Shown: positions 61,350-64,000 of the stretch, one piece after another | Numbering within the stretch: the stretch's first letter is position 1 | How the letters are laid out: every line of letters starts with the position of its first letter | Assembly (NCBI GenBank): GCA_028564675.1 | Contig: JAOVVO010000269.1 | Span: 1-64,000, forward strand | Origin: Onchocerca lupi | Taxonomy: Eukaryota > Nematoda > Chromadorea > Rhabditida > Onchocercidae | Length of the DNA stretch: 64,000 nucleotides | Direction of reading: 5' to 3' | Program-made: the position numbers and the translations under genes | Notes under the pieces: generated by a model | Told to the model about the DNA's origin: nothing | What the model saw: the letters and a program-made list of their open reading frames with translations, nothing else | Database searches by the model: none

Positions 61350-63760
61350 TATTTGATAAATGAAAAATCGAAGAAAAAAAAAAGAAGATAGGCTGCTAAA
61401 AACACGGCAAAGCAAATGTAAGAGCTATTCTCGAACTCAGGAAACAAACCAAATTTTACGAAAATGCCTTATTGTCTCCACTGTAGTTTCTACTTTTAAT
61501 TGTTTCGAAAGTTTTGTAATTTATTTGTCTTTTTTTTTTTTTTTTTTTGAAGGTCTTTATTCTTTCAAGGTGCTTGAGTATTGTACCATTATTTCTCCTA
61601 ATTTCTCGCTCAAAATCGTTCTCTGACTTTTTGGTCTGAGCTTTCTGTTGCCCATTCTCAGATTGAGCAATCTCAACTCTTTCCTCGATGATACATTTGA
61701 AAATGACAGAATTTTTATTCTTTACCATTTTTGGTTATTAGAAAATGGGAAATGAAGTAGAATTGATAGAATTAAATTATTTGCAGAAAAAATGAAATTC
61801 TAGAAAAATTTTTTGTCTGATATCATAAGGAATGATCAAATAAGTAATAACAGTAGGATTGAAATGGATCTATAATTGTTAGTTATAGTAAAGTTTCTCA
61901 TGTGTTATTTACCTCGACTATTTTTTCTTTTTATTATTTCTTCCATTGTGTATATTTCTTTCCAGTTTCGTTAAAAAAGTTGGCTGGCTCAACTGAAGGT
62001 TGACTTCTTGTTTATTTTTGCCGATATTTGTTGGATACTCCATGGCTTATGTTTTTTGAAATTTTGTTCGATATTCTTGTCATTTCTGTAGTCACTTCGT
62101 GTTCCCAATCCATTTAGTTTCTGTTAGAAAGAATTGGTAGATGTTTTGATTGAAGGTGTTAGATGAAATAGAAGAAATTGTGTAGATGAATATTAATATT
62201 AATAGTATGACGGTGTACTAAATAAGCGTCCTTAGGTAAAATTATTATTGTTACCATTATTCGATTATTTTGATTTTTTTTCTTTATTATATTTATATCT
62301 ATTTAAGCAAAAATTTCATAAAATTCTTTATATAAAATTTTGTCATACCTCTTTTTCTAATAGAATTACATTTCATAGTTTTTAATATGCTATTATGAAA
62401 GGAACTTCTTTAGGATTGAAAAAGTTATGGTTTTTTTAAGTAATATAATTGTGAATTGAATGAGAAGAAGAGAATCGACGGGAAAAACTTCTGTTCCATT
62501 GAATCAACAATGCTTGATTGAAGAATAAGAGAAGTTAGATTTGATAATTCCCACAACTTATTTTTTCTTGTACAAAAAACAAAGAAACAGTTGATTATTT
62601 GTGAATGAACTTGAGAAAACGACTGGAGAAAGAGCAGAAGGACGTGGAATGGGATTCGTAAAATTTTCTACGTGTTTTTCATCATTTTACTTCTTCAGAT
62701 GGGACGAACTACTTAAACACAAAGCGAAGACAAGAAATTTCTCTATTGGAATAAGAAGGGGAGAGTCTTCATGTGAACTTTTCAGAATCTTGCTTAATGG
62801 CTTTTCGAACTTTAGTGAAGAGATAGCTTCATAGAATTTCTTCCTGAGAATTGTTTACTTGTATTGTTTTGAATCTACGCTAAGCGATTTTTCTTCTACA
62901 CCAAATCTTTAACTATTTAATTAACGATAGTCATTCGATTCAACTTATGATACATTTATTAATACTCAAATTAATGAAACAATGCTAAGAGACAATAAAT
63001 CATTCAAATCACATCTAGTTATCACGAAAGCCTGCTTAAGTTAAACATTGGAAAAAATTGCTTACTAAACAGGAAGCTAGATGTTGCATTTGATAATTCC
63101 TATAAAAATGATCGATTGTGAATTCTTTAAAAGATGAAAAAAATTTTTAAATGAGGTAGTTGAATTATTCATTTCATTATTAATTTATTTAAGTAAATCA
63201 GCAGAAAAACTCGTGCAAAAAAAGAATACAAAAGAAAGAATGCAAACATTTTGCGAAATAAAGCGTCGTATTAAAATCTTTAAAAAATGTTACAAAAAAC
63301 ACAAACAGTTAAAGGCTTTTATATCTTTTTTCCTAATCATTCGTTAACTATGGTGCCATTTTGTTTTTCTCATTTATCTCAATTTTGAGTTCCTCTTGCT
63401 CTCGAATAACATCTGAAATTTAAAATGTCGTTTTCATTTTAAGTATTTTTGAAAAAAAACTGTCCTATTACAATTTTATTTTTTTCACACTATTTTAGCC
63501 TGAAACAAAGGTCAAATTTGGAATAACGCATGCACTGAAGTCAAGATGTATTCATACAAATTTTTCTCAGCCTAATATTTTCCATCTGAGCCATAAGTTA
63601 GGATAATGACATCAACCATCGAAATTGAAACAGATGCCTCCGACAGACTTATTCAGAATGCTTTTACTTTTATATTTTTTTATTGTTTATAAAAGCATTC
63701 TATCTTCTGTTTTACAATTTTACGTCATCATCTGATTTTTCGAAAAATATTCTAACCATC
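61350..63760. other. RasGAP 3' flank and intergenic region
   Basis: No coding exon was seen. The left part is 3' UTR and flank of the RasGAP gene. A poly-T run is at 61530-61548. Open frames at 61360-61728 and 62601-62834 are low-complexity and have no recognisable motif. The right end should contain the promoter of the next plus-strand gene. Confidence 0.5.
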
Positions 63761-63765
63761 AGCAG

Positions 63766-64000
63766 ATGGAAGCGCTATTTTTACAACCGGATCGACATGT
63801 TTCAGCTTTTCTGTGTCAAAGTTCACGATCAGCGCTGGTACTTTTTCACGAGCTATGTCTGAAGCGAAATATTTATTTGAATCGACTAAAAAAAATTAAT
63901 AATATTCCAAATTTAGGTCCCAAATCAAAATCGCAGTAAGAATATTAAAAAGAAATCAATGGCTTTATTTATTTTCAGAATTCTTTATGGGATAACATTC
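63766..64000 (+). CDS. Unrecognised gene, first two exons (cut by window edge)
   Basis: An ATG at 63766 directly follows an ATCAGCAG acceptor-like sequence, as at nematode trans-splice sites. Exon 1 (63766-63935) ends in CA before a GTAAGA donor. Exon 2 starts at 63979 after TTTTCAG and continues in frame (Q-ILYGITF) past the edge. The 64 visible residues begin MEALFLQPDRHVSAFLCQSS and contain a Leu-rich stretch ALVLFHELCLKR followed by a Lys/Asn-rich part. No signal peptide or domain was recognised. The matching splice phases and absence of stops support a real gene, but the start could lie further upstream if the acceptor is an internal one. Confidence 0.65.

Noticed and set aside
1..64000. 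Bacterial operons, CRISPR arrays, Wolbachia-derived or mitochondrial inserts
   Set aside because: No bacterial gene order, Shine-Dalgarno-started genes, regularly spaced repeats or organelle gene motifs were seen. A nucleotide search against Wolbachia and mtDNA would settle short inserts.

Overview
The window reads as nuclear DNA of a nematode, probably a spirurid or filarial-type species. It is AT-rich, with short exons separated by introns of tens of bases to over 8 kb, and T-rich 3' splice sites ending mostly in TTTCAG or TTTTAG. One gene product closely resembles, from memory, the Caenorhabditis cytosolic carbonic anhydrase CAH-3. Species is not determinable from the sequence alone. All gene models below were built by hand from codon phase and splice sites. 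Most computed start codons in the region are not ATG and were not trusted.

Layout. 1-7.9 kb: no gene; a decayed mariner transposase (about 6.2-7.0 kb) and a dispersed repeat copy. 7.9-12.0 kb, minus strand: a complete alpha-carbonic anhydrase gene (cah-3-like) whose start codon appears to be split by an intron and whose largest intron holds a fragment of 28S ribosomal DNA. 15.9-19.7 kb, minus strand: an eight-exon gene whose C-terminus carries both halves of a Barentsz/CASC3 (exon junction complex) motif. 19.7-26.0 kb: no gene seen, one 236-bp tandem duplication. 26.06-26.70 kb, plus strand: a two-exon neuropeptide-like precursor with two identical predicted peptides. 28.2-29.4 kb, minus strand: the last three exons of a four-helix membrane protein. 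29.5-41.9 kb: gene-poor, simple repeats and hairpins. 41.9-61.3 kb, plus strand: a 16-exon GAP1-family RasGAP (C2-C2-RasGAP-PH, about 935 residues). Its 8.3-kb second intron is a transposon graveyard containing a Helitron helicase remnant with inverted ends, a possible BEL/Pao fragment and MITE-like palindromes. 63.77 kb to the right edge: the first two exons of an unrecognised plus-strand gene.

The genes do not form a pathway. They cover CO2 hydration, mRNA localisation or surveillance (inferred), peptide signalling (inferred), an unknown membrane role and Ras/Rap down-regulation. The most interesting items are the neuropeptide precursor, whose repeat copies differ only at silent positions; the divergent Barentsz-like protein; the rDNA fragment in an intron; the RasGAP with an altered core motif and an Asn-rich C2 loop; and several long hairpins that could be small-RNA precursors or MITEs.
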